Position numbers and translations under genes: made by a program. A stretch of 39,994 bases of DNA from SLFT01 sp964493075 (lineage in GTDB: Bacteria > Hydrogenedentota > Hydrogenedentia > Hydrogenedentales > CAITNO01): contig CAZBNU010000010.1 of NCBI GenBank assembly GCA_964493075.1, positions 1 to 39,994 of the forward strand, in the 5' to 3' direction. The notes beneath the pieces are model-generated. The model did not search any database, was not told the DNA's origin, and saw only the letters and a list, made by a program, of their open reading frames with translations. This document shows, piece by piece, positions 25,500 to 34,096 of the stretch (position 1 is the first letter of the stretch; each line of letters starts with the position of its first letter).

Positions 25500-26519
25500 A
25501 TGACAACGACAAATACAGATATTAGCGACGGGATATTGGTTGAACTTCGAAAAATCGTTCGCGCTATGGACTTGCAATCACGACAGTTACAGCGAAATTG
25601 TGCGCTTACAAGTCCGCAACTGGTGGTGCTGCGTGAAATACTGCGACACGATGAAATTTCCATTGGTACACTGGCCGCACGCGCCAGTTTGAGTAATGCC
25701 ACTCTTACCGGCATTGTGGACCGCCTTGAACAGCGGGGGCTGGCAGTCCGGAAACGGGGTAAAGACCGAAGGCAGGTGTTGCTTTGCAGCACAGAATCCG
25801 GACGGGTGTTGTGCGAAAATGCTCCGCCGCTGATGCAGGAAAAATTCTTGAGCGCACTCGCTGGGCTTCAGCAATGGGAGCAGGCGCAGATGCTGGCAGC
25901 ATTATCCCGTCTTTCTTCCATGATGAACGGCGGGTCGTACCCGGGAAAGCAATCCGAAAAAAGCGCTCTTTCAGATGATGGCTTTATCGCGACGTGCCAG
26001 ATGCTGCTTGAAAGAGAATCTGAAACAGAAAGGGTTTCCAAAAGCATGAGTATAGAACCACAATTGATTGAAATACACTCCAGTAGCGATTTCCCAGAAA
26101 ACATGACGCGCGAATCGTTGGCGGAATTCTTACATGAGCATCTAAAACCTTACGAGGATGCGGTTGAGGATATTTTGGCGGGGCTTGATTACGCCTTGTC
26201 GCCGTCTCCAGGCAAGGGTGGCTTTGTTTTGCTGGCCTTGTTGCGGGATAGACTGGTGGGCGCATTGGTGATATTGAATACCGGTATGAGCGGCTATGTG
26301 CCCGAACACATGCTTTTATTTGTCGCCGTGGATGGTTCTATGCGCGGGAAGGGAATTGGAGGAACATTGATACGCCGTGCGCAGTCTCTTTGCAGTGGCA
26401 ACATGAAACTTCATGTGGAGTATGACAATCCGGCGAAGCGCCTTTATGAACGAATGGGTTTCAAAAGCAAATATGCAGATATGAGGTGGAACAATGAATC
26501 GTGTAACGATAAATCTTGA
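25500..26519 (+). CDS. MarR-type winged-helix regulator fused to a GNAT acetyltransferase domain
   Basis: The 339-residue protein joins two domains. Residues about 10-150 form a MarR fold with the HTH segment IGTLAARASLSNATLTGIVD and the wing KRGKDRRQVLL. Residues about 185-335 form a GNAT acetyltransferase with motif A VAVDGSMRGKGIGGTL, the acetyl-CoA pyrophosphate loop, and a closing NPAKRLYERMGF. Fusions of this kind are known; they may sense a metabolite through the acetyltransferase part. The ATG at 25500 is preferred over upstream in-frame starts because these fall inside the promoter. Its 3' end overlaps the racemase-like gene by 26 bases, so the two are co-expressed. I infer that it regulates this operon, perhaps in response to an amine or amino acid. 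Confidence 0.85.
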   Translation: MTTTNTDISDGILVELRKIVRAMDLQSRQLQRNCALTSPQLVVLREILRHDEISIGTLAARASLSNATLTGIVDRLEQRGLAVRKRGKDRRQVLLCSTESGRVLCENAPPLMQEKFLSALAGLQQWEQAQMLAALSRLSSMMNGGSYPGKQSEKSALSDDGFIATCQMLLERESETERVSKSMSIEPQLIEIHSSSDFPENMTRESLAEFLHEHLKPYEDAVEDILAGLDYALSPSPGKGGFVLLALLRDRLVGALVILNTGMSGYVPEHMLLFVAVDGSMRGKGIGGTLIRRAQSLCSGNMKLHVEYDNPAKRLYERMGFKSKYADMRWNNESCNDKS

Positions 26520-27660
26520 AGCGCTGCTGCACAATTTCGAGGTGATCAACAGGTGGATGAACAAGCACAACGCTTCGTGGACCGTGGTCACCAAAGTGCT
26601 TTGCGGCAATGAAGATGTGTTGAACGCTCTGAAATACATTGGCGTTACGTCATTGGGGGATTCCCGCTTGTCCAATCTGAAAACGGCACGGCGTATTTTC
26701 CCTGAGTATGAGGGCTGGTACATGCGTGTGCCGGGTCCGTCGGTAATTGACGAGGTGATTGAGTTGTCTTCCGTCAGCCTAAACAGTGAAATTGAGACCA
26801 TTGTGTCGTTGGAGAAAGCGGCTGCGAAAAGACACAAAAAACATCATGTTATTATCATGATAGAGTTGGGCGATCTGCGGGAGGGCATATTGCCCGGTTC
26901 GCTGGTGAATTTTTATGAATCTGTGTTTAACCTGCCGCATCTGGAAGTACTGGGTGTCGGCGCCAATCTGGGGTGTCTGGCTGGTGTTGCGCCCAATGTG
27001 GACCAACTCATGCAGCTGGTACTTTACAGGGAATTGCTGGAACTCAAGTTTAATCATAAACTGCCGTTTATTTCCGCTGGTTCCAGCGCAACTCTTCCCT
27101 TGTTGCTGGAAGGGCGTGTGCCTGTAGGCATCAACCATTTTCGCATAGGCGAAGCGCTTTTCCTGGGTACGGACTTGATTAACGGTGGGACCCTGCCGGA
27201 GCTTCGCGACGATGTTATGTTGTTGCAGGCGGAAATTGCAGAGTTGAAGGAAAAAGGCCTTGCGGCTGCTGCTGATGGTGCGAGCATAGCACCGTTCTCC
27301 ACCGACCAGCCCGCGGAATCGGACGAGTTTTCTCCAGGACAGCGCGGCTACCGCGCGTTGATAGGCGTGGGCCAACTGGATACGGATATAAACGGGCTGA
27401 TCCCCATCAACCCGGAACATCAGATTGCAGGTGCGAGCAGTGACATTACCGTGGTAAATATTGGCGATGACCCCGGGGGGCTGAAAGTGGGGGACACCAT
27501 AGAGTTTCGGCTCAATTATCCTGCCCTGCTGCGGCTGATGAACTGTCGGTATATTAACAAGGTGGTGGAGCCTGCAATTGATGTATTTGAAGAAAAAATG
27601 AAGGAAAGGCGACTGGATTTATCTGCGGTACTTGATAATCAGGAACAGCCGGTTTTCTGA
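26494..27660 (+). CDS. PLP-dependent ornithine/alanine racemase-family protein
   Basis: This 388-residue protein has the alanine racemase N-terminal TIM-barrel fold. The PLP lysine is probably Lys34 in WTVVTKVLCGN. Later family landmarks are SAGSSATLP, INHFRIGEALFLG, and a C-terminal GLIPINPEHQIAGASSDI, which resembles the ornithine racemase (Orr) branch more than alanine racemase. Orr interconverts L- and D-ornithine, but the substrate is not proven here. Alanine racemase would normally also have a full C-terminal beta domain with a catalytic Tyr, which I do not see in usual form. The start overlaps the MarR-GNAT gene, with AGGTGGA just upstream. A methyltransferase gene follows 77 bp downstream. 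Confidence 0.8.
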   Translation: MNRVTINLEALLHNFEVINRWMNKHNASWTVVTKVLCGNEDVLNALKYIGVTSLGDSRLSNLKTARRIFPEYEGWYMRVPGPSVIDEVIELSSVSLNSEIETIVSLEKAAAKRHKKHHVIIMIELGDLREGILPGSLVNFYESVFNLPHLEVLGVGANLGCLAGVAPNVDQLMQLVLYRELLELKFNHKLPFISAGSSATLPLLLEGRVPVGINHFRIGEALFLGTDLINGGTLPELRDDVMLLQAEIAELKEKGLAAAADGASIAPFSTDQPAESDEFSPGQRGYRALIGVGQLDTDINGLIPINPEHQIAGASSDITVVNIGDDPGGLKVGDTIEFRLNYPALLRLMNCRYINKVVEPAIDVFEEKMKERRLDLSAVLDNQEQPVF

Positions 27661-27737
27661 TTATATGGAGGCAACAGTGGAAAGAGCGGGAGGGACAGCA
27701 CGCGCCAAATTTCCTTTTCTAATACGTGAGAAACATC

Positions 27738-28829
27738 ATGATGGATTTGCAGAAACAATTTGAACATGATAAATCGCTTTGGAATTTCTGTGCACAGGTG
27801 TATGAATCGGCCATTGTGCTTGGGCATCCTGACGTTACAGCCTATGAGCACTTTGAGGAGGAACTGATTGACCGCCTGTTGTTGTATCTGATTCGTGACT
27901 GTAAAAGATGTATACATCTCTATGATGTGGGTTGTGGCAGTGGGCGCCTTCATTTACGTTATGGGCTAAAATCTCTTGACCCCAGTTCCCGTGATCCCGA
28001 ATCCATCGCCTATCGCTTGCAGACCATGCACGCCAACTTCCAATACTCGCCCCATATTGCGCCCGGATTAAAAAGGGTTGGCGGCATTGATTTTTCCCAT
28101 GAAATGCTTGAACTGGCACGCAAGAAAATTATGGGCGCCGGACTGGGTGATATGCTGGATAGGCTGCTTTACTTTGAACAGGGCTCTGCTTTTGACTTGC
28201 AGCCCTTTGCTGAGGAACCGCTACCCGTGGCGGTAACCTTATGCAACAGTATTGGCGTAATGCAGGGGTATGAAGGTGCGTGCAAGGTGTTTCAAGCGAT
28301 GCGACGCAGTGTGGAGAAGGCAGGCGGTATTGCCATTATCAGCGGCTATCGCAATGAAGCGGTGCCTGATTTCGCCCTTGGAAATTATGAGAGCGTGTTG
28401 GACGCCTGCGGTCAGCCGGTATGGCTGGCGCCCGATACCTACGCCGGCAAGGCGTATCAGCAGCGGCCTCATATTTATAAACGCGCCTATGACGCAAGCG
28501 ATGAGATTGCTGTGGATGTGTATGATAATGAGGATGTGATCGTGATGGAAAACCATGTTTTGCGACGCGTCCCGGAACTGGTGGACGAGGTGGCGGCATG
28601 CGGTCATATTTGTACCTACAACGAATATGAATCATGGTGGTATTCCTTTGCGCAGTTTAGCGCCTGGATAAACGAATGGTGGGGCGAGGCGGATTCCTGG
28701 CATCTTGCGGGGCGTTCACTGGATCCCATGCGGGCAGCCCCGGCACAATTCGCCATATATGATCCGGCTGGCCTTCTTGACATATTTTTCAACCGCTGGG
28801 GCATTACAACACGGCATGATTTACCATAG
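27738..28829 (+). CDS. SAM-dependent methyltransferase, class I
   Basis: The 363-residue protein has a Rossmann methyltransferase core. Motif I is LYDVGCGSGRLH (Asp63, Gly65, Gly67, Gly69), and the acidic residue at the end of the second strand is Asp118 in GGIDFSHEM. The roughly 50 residues between them are about twice the usual gap, so there is an insertion of about 30 residues (SLDPSSRDPESIAYRL region). A later segment, VTLCNSIGVMQGY, fits motif III/IV. The C-terminal 130 residues are rich in Trp and Tyr (YNEYESWWYSFAQFSAWINE) and could form a substrate lid. The substrate is unknown. The start is uncertain among GTG 27726, ATG 27738 and ATG 27741. It probably belongs to the MarR-GNAT operon. 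Confidence 0.8.
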   Translation: MMDLQKQFEHDKSLWNFCAQVYESAIVLGHPDVTAYEHFEEELIDRLLLYLIRDCKRCIHLYDVGCGSGRLHLRYGLKSLDPSSRDPESIAYRLQTMHANFQYSPHIAPGLKRVGGIDFSHEMLELARKKIMGAGLGDMLDRLLYFEQGSAFDLQPFAEEPLPVAVTLCNSIGVMQGYEGACKVFQAMRRSVEKAGGIAIISGYRNEAVPDFALGNYESVLDACGQPVWLAPDTYAGKAYQQRPHIYKRAYDASDEIAVDVYDNEDVIVMENHVLRRVPELVDEVAACGHICTYNEYESWWYSFAQFSAWINEWWGEADSWHLAGRSLDPMRAAPAQFAIYDPAGLLDIFFNRWGITTRHDLP

Positions 28830-28917
28830 CCTGCGTCGCAATGGTTTTCAAGTGGGATGAAGAGGGGGCAACGTGGTATCCTTGTGTCTGAAACTGATGA
28901 TATAAAGGATCGCTGTC

Positions 28918-30054
28918 ATGATATCGCCTATCACACCAAATTTTCGTGTCGTAAACATAGCCCTGCTTTTCGTGTTTAGTGCAGCCCTTGTCGGGTGCGG
29001 CCAAATCACAGACAAAGACCGCATTAAAATAGCGAAGATCGGGGAGAAGTATATCACCAGGGGCGACTTGTTCCGCATCATACGGGAAATGCCGGATGCG
29101 CAGCGTCCCATGATCCGCAATCGCAGCGATATGCTGCGCGTGTTGAACCAGTATATAGACAGTCGTATCAAACTGCCTCTGGGGCAGCAACTTGCGAAAG
29201 AAGGAAAAATAGAGATACCTCGAGAGGTGGCGCGGGAAGCGTTTTTTCAAGAGAGCGGCGACGAAGCCTCAGTGCTGCGTCATTCATGGAGCATGGAGGT
29301 GCCGCCGCCCGGCGTAGTTACACCGTTGATGGAAGTATATGGATTGACGCCGGAATTATTACAATTCAATAAGGACAGCGTGGAGGAAGGTACGGACCAG
29401 GTGCTTAAGAAACTGTTGGGCGAACGGGCGGTGGAATACCTTGCCGCAGAGGCATTCAAGGAGGGGCGCATTACCCTGTCACCCGAAGAAGTAGAGCGCG
29501 AATATCAGTTTATGAAGGATCAACTGGTTCATTACGAGGAAATCAGTTTTATCGGCCTCAAGTTTCCTTCTACCTTAACGGATGCCTCCGCACAGGCGGC
29601 CCAGGTGCGTGAACGCCTGAATAGCGGCGAATCTTTTGATGATATTCTGGAGGCGTACGCCGAAAAAGACAAGCAGGATCAGGTGGGCTACATTATTCAA
29701 TCGGACATTCAGAACAATCCCGCCCTTGACAAGTTTCGTGGGTTTTGGTCCGCCGCTTCCGGCACCGAGAAAGGAGCGATTCTCGGGCCGGTGTATCTGC
29801 CCTCCTACCAACAAATCATTGAAGACAAGGATGGGCGTAAGACTGCTGTAAACATGCCAGATGCCTATCTTATTTTCCGTGTACTCGAACACCGTCCTGA
29901 GCGTGTATTGAGTTTGGAAGAAGCGCAGATGCATGTGGCCGCGCCGCTGCTGAAGGCCAAAATGATGCACCTGCTTCGGGAAGAAAATGGTGTTGAAGTG
30001 TACGAAGATAAATTGCCCGAACCCGGCGGCGTCCAGGGGCCGACGGCGATTTAA
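28918..30054 (+). CDS. Parvulin/SurA-like peptidyl-prolyl isomerase lipoprotein
   Basis: The 378-residue product begins with a lipoprotein signal whose lipobox is LVGC, giving lipidated Cys27. Residues about 35-150 resemble the SurA N-terminal chaperone region (KIGEKYITRGDLFRII and NQYIDSRIKLPLG). Residues about 195-340 fit a weak parvulin (PpiC) domain, with EEVEREYQFMKDQ, an AAQVRERLNSGESFDDI helix and VGYI. Such proteins assist folding of exported proteins in the periplasm. AAAGGA lies eight bases before the start. The PPIase active-site residues are hard to place, so chaperone-only activity is possible. It lies 88 bp after the methyltransferase gene and may be co-transcribed. Confidence 0.8.
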   Translation: MISPITPNFRVVNIALLFVFSAALVGCGQITDKDRIKIAKIGEKYITRGDLFRIIREMPDAQRPMIRNRSDMLRVLNQYIDSRIKLPLGQQLAKEGKIEIPREVAREAFFQESGDEASVLRHSWSMEVPPPGVVTPLMEVYGLTPELLQFNKDSVEEGTDQVLKKLLGERAVEYLAAEAFKEGRITLSPEEVEREYQFMKDQLVHYEEISFIGLKFPSTLTDASAQAAQVRERLNSGESFDDILEAYAEKDKQDQVGYIIQSDIQNNPALDKFRGFWSAASGTEKGAILGPVYLPSYQQIIEDKDGRKTAVNMPDAYLIFRVLEHRPERVLSLEEAQMHVAAPLLKAKMMHLLREENGVEVYEDKLPEPGGVQGPTAI

Positions 30055-30079
30055 TTGACAATTGACAACGAATTATTTT

Positions 30080-30115
30080 GTCCATAAAGTCCATTATGTC
30101 CATAGTGTCCATTGA
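30080..30115. repeat. Four tandem 9-base repeats with core GTCCAT
   Basis: GTCCAT followed by three variable bases occurs four times with exact 9-base period (30080, 30089, 30098, 30107). Just before it, ATTGACA is repeated twice in AATTGACAATTGACAA. The array lies between the lipoprotein stop and the sialidase-like start. Similar 'gtccat' arrays are scattered in intergenic DNA of several bacterial draft genomes. It is too short to be coding. Confidence 0.85.
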
Positions 30116-30133
30116 ACAGACAGGGAGAAGAAA

Positions 30134-31222
30134 ATGAACTATCTGATAACGGTAGCGGTACTGATTTTGGGTGTTGTTTTTTCGGCACAGGCAGACCTTA
30201 TCCTGCCGACATTCCAAACCAATGTGGAAACGTATCGTGTCTTTGGGTCGGAACACCCGGGCCCGTACAAGCACCCCGCCGCAATAACACAGCTGGAAAA
30301 CGGCGACCTGTATATTGCCTATTATGGCGGCGCCAATGAGTATGACAAGCAGACGGCGGTGTATGGGTCGCGAAGAGATAAAAAGAGTATGGAATGGTCA
30401 AAGCCTGTGCCCATTGCCTCGGCGCCGTTTCAGGGGGTGGGCAATCCCGTAATCTGGCAGGCGCCTGACGGGTTGGTATGGCTGTTCTACAACAACCAGC
30501 ACGGGGACACTTGGTCGAATGCGCGGGTGATGGCGAAGATTTCCGAGGACGGCGCGCAGACGTGGTCGGATGCGTTTCTGCTGGTCATGGAAGAAGGTTC
30601 CATGGTGCGGGGCCAGCCCATTGTGCTGAACAACGGCGACTACCTGCTGCCGCTGTACAACGAAAGAGGCGACGACCGGGAACGCAGCGCTGAGGATACA
30701 TGCAGTTACTTCCTGCGGTACAACCCGGAGACCCATGAATGGAAAGAAACCAACCGCATCCGATCTGCTGAAGGCAATCTGCAAGCCCAGGTGGTGCAGT
30801 TGTCGGACACGGAACTGTTCTGCTTTATGCGGCGCGGCGGCGGGTATGAACCCACCACGGACGGTTGGATGCTGCGCTCGGACTCCAGCGATGGCGGCTA
30901 TACCTGGACTGATGCTGAACGCACCGAATTCCCGAACCCGAACTCGGCGGTGGAGTTGATTAAACTGCGCAACGGTGATCTGTTGCTGGTGTACAACGAC
31001 AACATGAACGACCGCACGCCCCTGACAGTTGCGGTGAGCAAGGACAACGGCAAGACCTGGCCGTTCAAGCGGAACATTGCCGGCGGCGACAACTCCTTTG
31101 CCTATCCCTACGCCATCCAGGCTGACGACGACAAGATTTATTGCGTGTATACTACAAACAACCGCACCACCATTATGGTGGCAGTATTTGAAGAAGCCGC
31201 GATTACGGAATATGAGAAGTGA
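30134..31222 (+). CDS. Secreted BNR-repeat sialidase-fold protein
   Basis: The 362-residue protein has a signal peptide (MNYLITVAVLILGVVFSAQA) and GGAG seven bases upstream of the start. Three Asp-box (BNR) motifs are clear: SEDGAQTW, SSDGGYTW and SKDNGKTW, and further strands such as LENGDLYIAYYGG and LNNGDYLLPLYNE mark a six-bladed propeller. This fold includes sialidases (GH33), but the usual N-terminal Arg-Ile-Pro motif is not visible. It belongs with the large bacterial group of sialidase-like exo-hydrolases of unproven substrate. It would act in the periplasm or outside the cell on glycans, in line with the GH88 and propeller proteins in this window. Confidence 0.82.
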   Translation: MNYLITVAVLILGVVFSAQADLILPTFQTNVETYRVFGSEHPGPYKHPAAITQLENGDLYIAYYGGANEYDKQTAVYGSRRDKKSMEWSKPVPIASAPFQGVGNPVIWQAPDGLVWLFYNNQHGDTWSNARVMAKISEDGAQTWSDAFLLVMEEGSMVRGQPIVLNNGDYLLPLYNERGDDRERSAEDTCSYFLRYNPETHEWKETNRIRSAEGNLQAQVVQLSDTELFCFMRRGGGYEPTTDGWMLRSDSSDGGYTWTDAERTEFPNPNSAVELIKLRNGDLLLVYNDNMNDRTPLTVAVSKDNGKTWPFKRNIAGGDNSFAYPYAIQADDDKIYCVYTTNNRTTIMVAVFEEAAITEYEK

Positions 31223-31268
31223 TGTGCAGTGCTTGCTGATGGTTTACAACAGTGAAAGGTGCCCTACA

Positions 31269-32465
31269 ATGAAAGCAAATGAGAATGGCGTTATAACAGC
31301 CGCGTTGCTTGCGGTATGTTGTTTGCCTGTGTTTGTTATGGGTATACAAACAAGCGCCTGCGCGGAGGAGGAAAGGAGCATTGTCGGCGTTTGGCTGACG
31401 GGTGAGGATATAGACATCACCTACAGTTTTTGTGCAGACGGCACGTTTACCCACTGGAACACCTACTACTATTTCAAGAACGGCAAGCAGATTAATGTAT
31501 CCAGAGAACGGATCGGCTGTGGCACCTACACGACGGGCAAGGATGAGATTTCCAATATCATAGACCTGCATTTCCAGTATGAGACGGAATGTGTTGCCCT
31601 GGGGCGTTTTGAATGGACGACTGAACCTTCAGGTGAATTGGCGCTGAATATTGCCGAGTGTGGTTCTCCGCGGCCAGACTCGCCCTTGTATTATCACATG
31701 CGTTCAGGAGGCATCTTTGACTGTACCTGTGTCAGCGAACTTGATTGTGACACTTCAGATATCCAAATGACCAATCTGTCCGGGCGCTATGGGTATGGAC
31801 TTTCCGGCGAACATGACTTCACCGGCAGTTTGATCAAGGAGGCGCTGACAGATGCGGAATGGCATCTTGACGGAAAATTCACCTTTCCTACTGGCGGATA
31901 CGCAGTACGGGAACCCCAGGTCTCCATTCAGGAATCCTACCCGGAACAGGTTTCTGTAACGCTGAAGGTAATACAGCCAGCCCCGGACAGCATTGTCACC
32001 CAAGTGATCACGGTTGTGCCTGTTTCCCTGGAGATTCCCGCTTCCAACCAGGCCCAATTTACCTTGAAGATAGAAGTGTGCACGGAAATGTCATCAGGAG
32101 AAGGTGAACCCGTTGAGGGAGAGTCTAGTGAAGGTGAAGGGGAGCCTGTCGAAGGGGAGGCAACGCCAGCCGTGTTTTTGCTGGAACAGTTCGACGCAGC
32201 TGATCTCAATAATGACAACAGGCTAAGTTTTGAAGAAGCGCTTGCGGTGTTGGCCGACTTCAGCCAGGACGAGTTTAATCGCCTGGACACCAACGAGGAC
32301 GCCTTCCTCACCCAGGCGGAACTCAGGGCAAATGGTTTGTCTTTCTTCTCCTGTATGAATTTATTTCGACCCGCTGAAGAAGCAAAACACTATCTGGGCG
32401 ACCTGCTGTTGTTGGGAATAAGCCTTACGGTGCTGTTACGTTTTACGATCAATAACCGCAGGTAA
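31269..32465 (+). CDS. Surface protein with EF-hand pair, Glu-Gly-rich linker and C-terminal membrane segment
   Basis: I do not recognise the N-terminal half. The start at 31269 has AAAGG at nine bases and gives an export signal (MKANENGVITAALLAVCCLP, cleavage near ACAEE). The mature part to about residue 270 is Cys-containing beta-rich sequence with several paired cysteines (for example FDCTCVSELDCDTSD). Next comes a flexible linker, GEGEPVEGESSEGEGEP, then two EF-hand-like calcium loops, DLNNDNRLSFEE and DTNEDAFLTQAE. These may be dockerin-like. A last hydrophobic stretch (YLGDLLLLGISLTVLLRF) and a short basic end, NNRR, suggest membrane anchoring or sorting. It follows the sialidase-like gene by 46 bp and is probably co-transcribed with it. 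Confidence 0.7.
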   Translation: MKANENGVITAALLAVCCLPVFVMGIQTSACAEEERSIVGVWLTGEDIDITYSFCADGTFTHWNTYYYFKNGKQINVSRERIGCGTYTTGKDEISNIIDLHFQYETECVALGRFEWTTEPSGELALNIAECGSPRPDSPLYYHMRSGGIFDCTCVSELDCDTSDIQMTNLSGRYGYGLSGEHDFTGSLIKEALTDAEWHLDGKFTFPTGGYAVREPQVSIQESYPEQVSVTLKVIQPAPDSIVTQVITVVPVSLEIPASNQAQFTLKIEVCTEMSSGEGEPVEGESSEGEGEPVEGEATPAVFLLEQFDAADLNNDNRLSFEEALAVLADFSQDEFNRLDTNEDAFLTQAELRANGLSFFSCMNLFRPAEEAKHYLGDLLLLGISLTVLLRFTINNRR

Positions 32466-32523
32466 CAAATACCAGCATCGCAGCAATAACACTGGCTGGC
32501 TCATCCGACTATGCCCGCTGCTG

Positions 32524-33891
32524 CTACCTGCTGCTGATCTCCTGATACAACCCCGCCACCGCCTCTAATATCTGCGCTTCCAGTCCCGGCTTCCATTTGT
32601 TGGGCATGCCGTAGATGAGTTGGGAGGTCTGGCCTTCGTAGCCGCCTTCTTCAAGGATGATTTCGGAGGGGATGTAGGCCATCAGGTCGTTGGCGTAACC
32701 CATGACAAAGGTGTCCTGGCCGAGCCGTTCTTTGATGCCGATAGCATAGGGCACGGTAACTTCGCCGCCGAGGGTCACCAGCGTTTGTGCGCCCAATTGC
32801 CACAGTTGCACCGGGTAGGGATAGGTGACGGGCAGCGTTTCCTCCCGTTCAAGTTTGTCCAGCAACCACTGGTTGCAGTAGTGTTCGTAACCGCCCGTGT
32901 TGGCAATGCGTTCCTTGAGGGTGGCTGCGTCCGGCGCTTGTTCCAGTGCGAGTTCTACTTCGCTATAGGCGGTTGTCAACGACGCCTCCAGCGCCTGCAT
33001 GGGTTCGCTTAATACCCGTTCGACGGCACTGGCGAGGGTATCGCCATACTGCTTTGCCAGGCCCACGCTACGCCGGGGCAGGGCGTTCTGGTCCGCGCCG
33101 CATCCGGCAAAGAAAAGGGCGGTGGCGTCGGGATAGGTGGTTTCCAGGGCGACTTGTGCAAAGCCGGGGTAATCGCCGCACCAGACGTAATCGCTCAGCA
33201 CCGTGGCATGACAGGCATAGCCGAAGAGGATCGCCCTAATCGTGCCGCTGGCATCGGTGATTTTCAACGTGGGTGCGGCGTGGTCCTGCGGCCCTGACAG
33301 CGTACTCGTTGGAAGCAATTCCCCTTCCTTGTTGTTGCGGCGGTTGACGGCAATGCGTGCGATACCGTTGCCGGAGAACAGGGCGGCGGGTTGGAGGTTG
33401 TCGAGGGCTTCTCCTGCCAACTGCACCACCCGGTCTTCAAGCCAGGCGGCATATTCCATGATTTTTACCGCATCTTCGTCGCTGTAGGTGTACATGCAGC
33501 GCAGCGAGTTGCCGATAACCGGGGCGCTGTGCGTGTGGGAGGCGCTGAGAATAATCTGATCGCGATCCAGTTGATATTCCTGTCCAATCCGGTCGCAAAT
33601 AGGGTCGGCAATGTCTTTTGGGAACCCGAGAATATCGGCGGTAATAAGGAGGCTACGGTTCCCGGAAGCGTCTTCCAGCGCAAGGGCTTTCACCCACAAG
33701 GAATGCAGCATCCCTTCCGCCGGATGGTTGCGGGCAGCATAGCCGGCAAGCCACAAAGGCTCCTGCGGCGTGATGTCGGCACGGGCAACGCCCGCCTTCC
33801 AGTGCGTTTCAATAGCATTTTCCGCGTGAAGGGACATACTGATGCTGACCGCCAGAAACAATGCCATCAATAAAAGGTTACGTGTTATCAT
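32524..33891 (-). CDS. Exported neutral/alkaline ceramidase-like hydrolase
   Basis: The ATG at 33891 has GGAG at seven bases, and a signal peptide ends near SLHAE; the product is 455 residues. Early sequence GVARADITPQEPLWLAGY and the zinc-ligand segment ASHTHSAP are the signatures of the neutral/alkaline ceramidase N-terminal family. Further matches are GYACHATVLS, CGDYPGF and FAGCGADQNALPR. True neutral ceramidases are near 650-700 residues with a C-terminal Ig-like domain, which is missing here, so this is the shorter single-domain version common in environmental bacteria. The substrate could be a ceramide or another amide; that is not proven. It faces the EF-hand gene, with 58 bp between the two stops. 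Confidence 0.8.
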   Translation of the reverse strand: MITRNLLLMALFLAVSISMSLHAENAIETHWKAGVARADITPQEPLWLAGYAARNHPAEGMLHSLWVKALALEDASGNRSLLITADILGFPKDIADPICDRIGQEYQLDRDQIILSASHTHSAPVIGNSLRCMYTYSDEDAVKIMEYAAWLEDRVVQLAGEALDNLQPAALFSGNGIARIAVNRRNNKEGELLPTSTLSGPQDHAAPTLKITDASGTIRAILFGYACHATVLSDYVWCGDYPGFAQVALETTYPDATALFFAGCGADQNALPRRSVGLAKQYGDTLASAVERVLSEPMQALEASLTTAYSEVELALEQAPDAATLKERIANTGGYEHYCNQWLLDKLEREETLPVTYPYPVQLWQLGAQTLVTLGGEVTVPYAIGIKERLGQDTFVMGYANDLMAYIPSEIILEEGGYEGQTSQLIYGMPNKWKPGLEAQILEAVAGLYQEISSR

Positions 33892-33919
33892 GGGTGTTCT
33901 CCTGTTCAGTAACACGGTC

Positions 33920-33949
33920 AGTATACATCTGTGGAAACGCGATTGTGAA
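33920..33949 (-). promoter_or_regulatory. Predicted promoter for the ceramidase-like gene
   Basis: On the minus strand, TTCACA (33949-33944) and TATACT (33925-33920) are 18 bases apart. Transcription would start near 33913 and leave about 20 bases of leader, which includes the GGAG ribosome site. Both boxes match consensus in five of six positions. Confidence 0.65.
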
Positions 33950-34063
33950 GTGTGCGTGATAAATTTGCAGCATACCTAGTTTCGCAGAGTAGACTTTACC
34001 GTACAGGAAATCTAACATTTCTGTCTTGATAACCCAAAATAAGTATGAAAAAACAATTGAGGT

Positions 34064-34080
34064 CGCCCGGGTTTCGGGCG
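34064..34080 (+). promoter_or_regulatory. GC-rich 6-bp hairpin just before the deaminase-like start
   Basis: CGCCCG (34064-34069) and CGGGCG (34075-34080) are perfect inverted copies with a five-base loop, 16 bases before the ATG at 34097. The gene has only a weak ribosome site (GGAT or AAGAA). The hairpin might lower initiation or be part of an operator; neither is shown. Confidence 0.45.
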
Positions 34081-34096
34081 CACATGGATAAGAACA

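Noticed and set aside
29870..30274. 134-codon minus-strand frame with Met-Asp repeats
   Set aside because: The Met-Asp repeat is just the reading of the GTCCAT array; there is no ribosome site, and it overlaps real genes.
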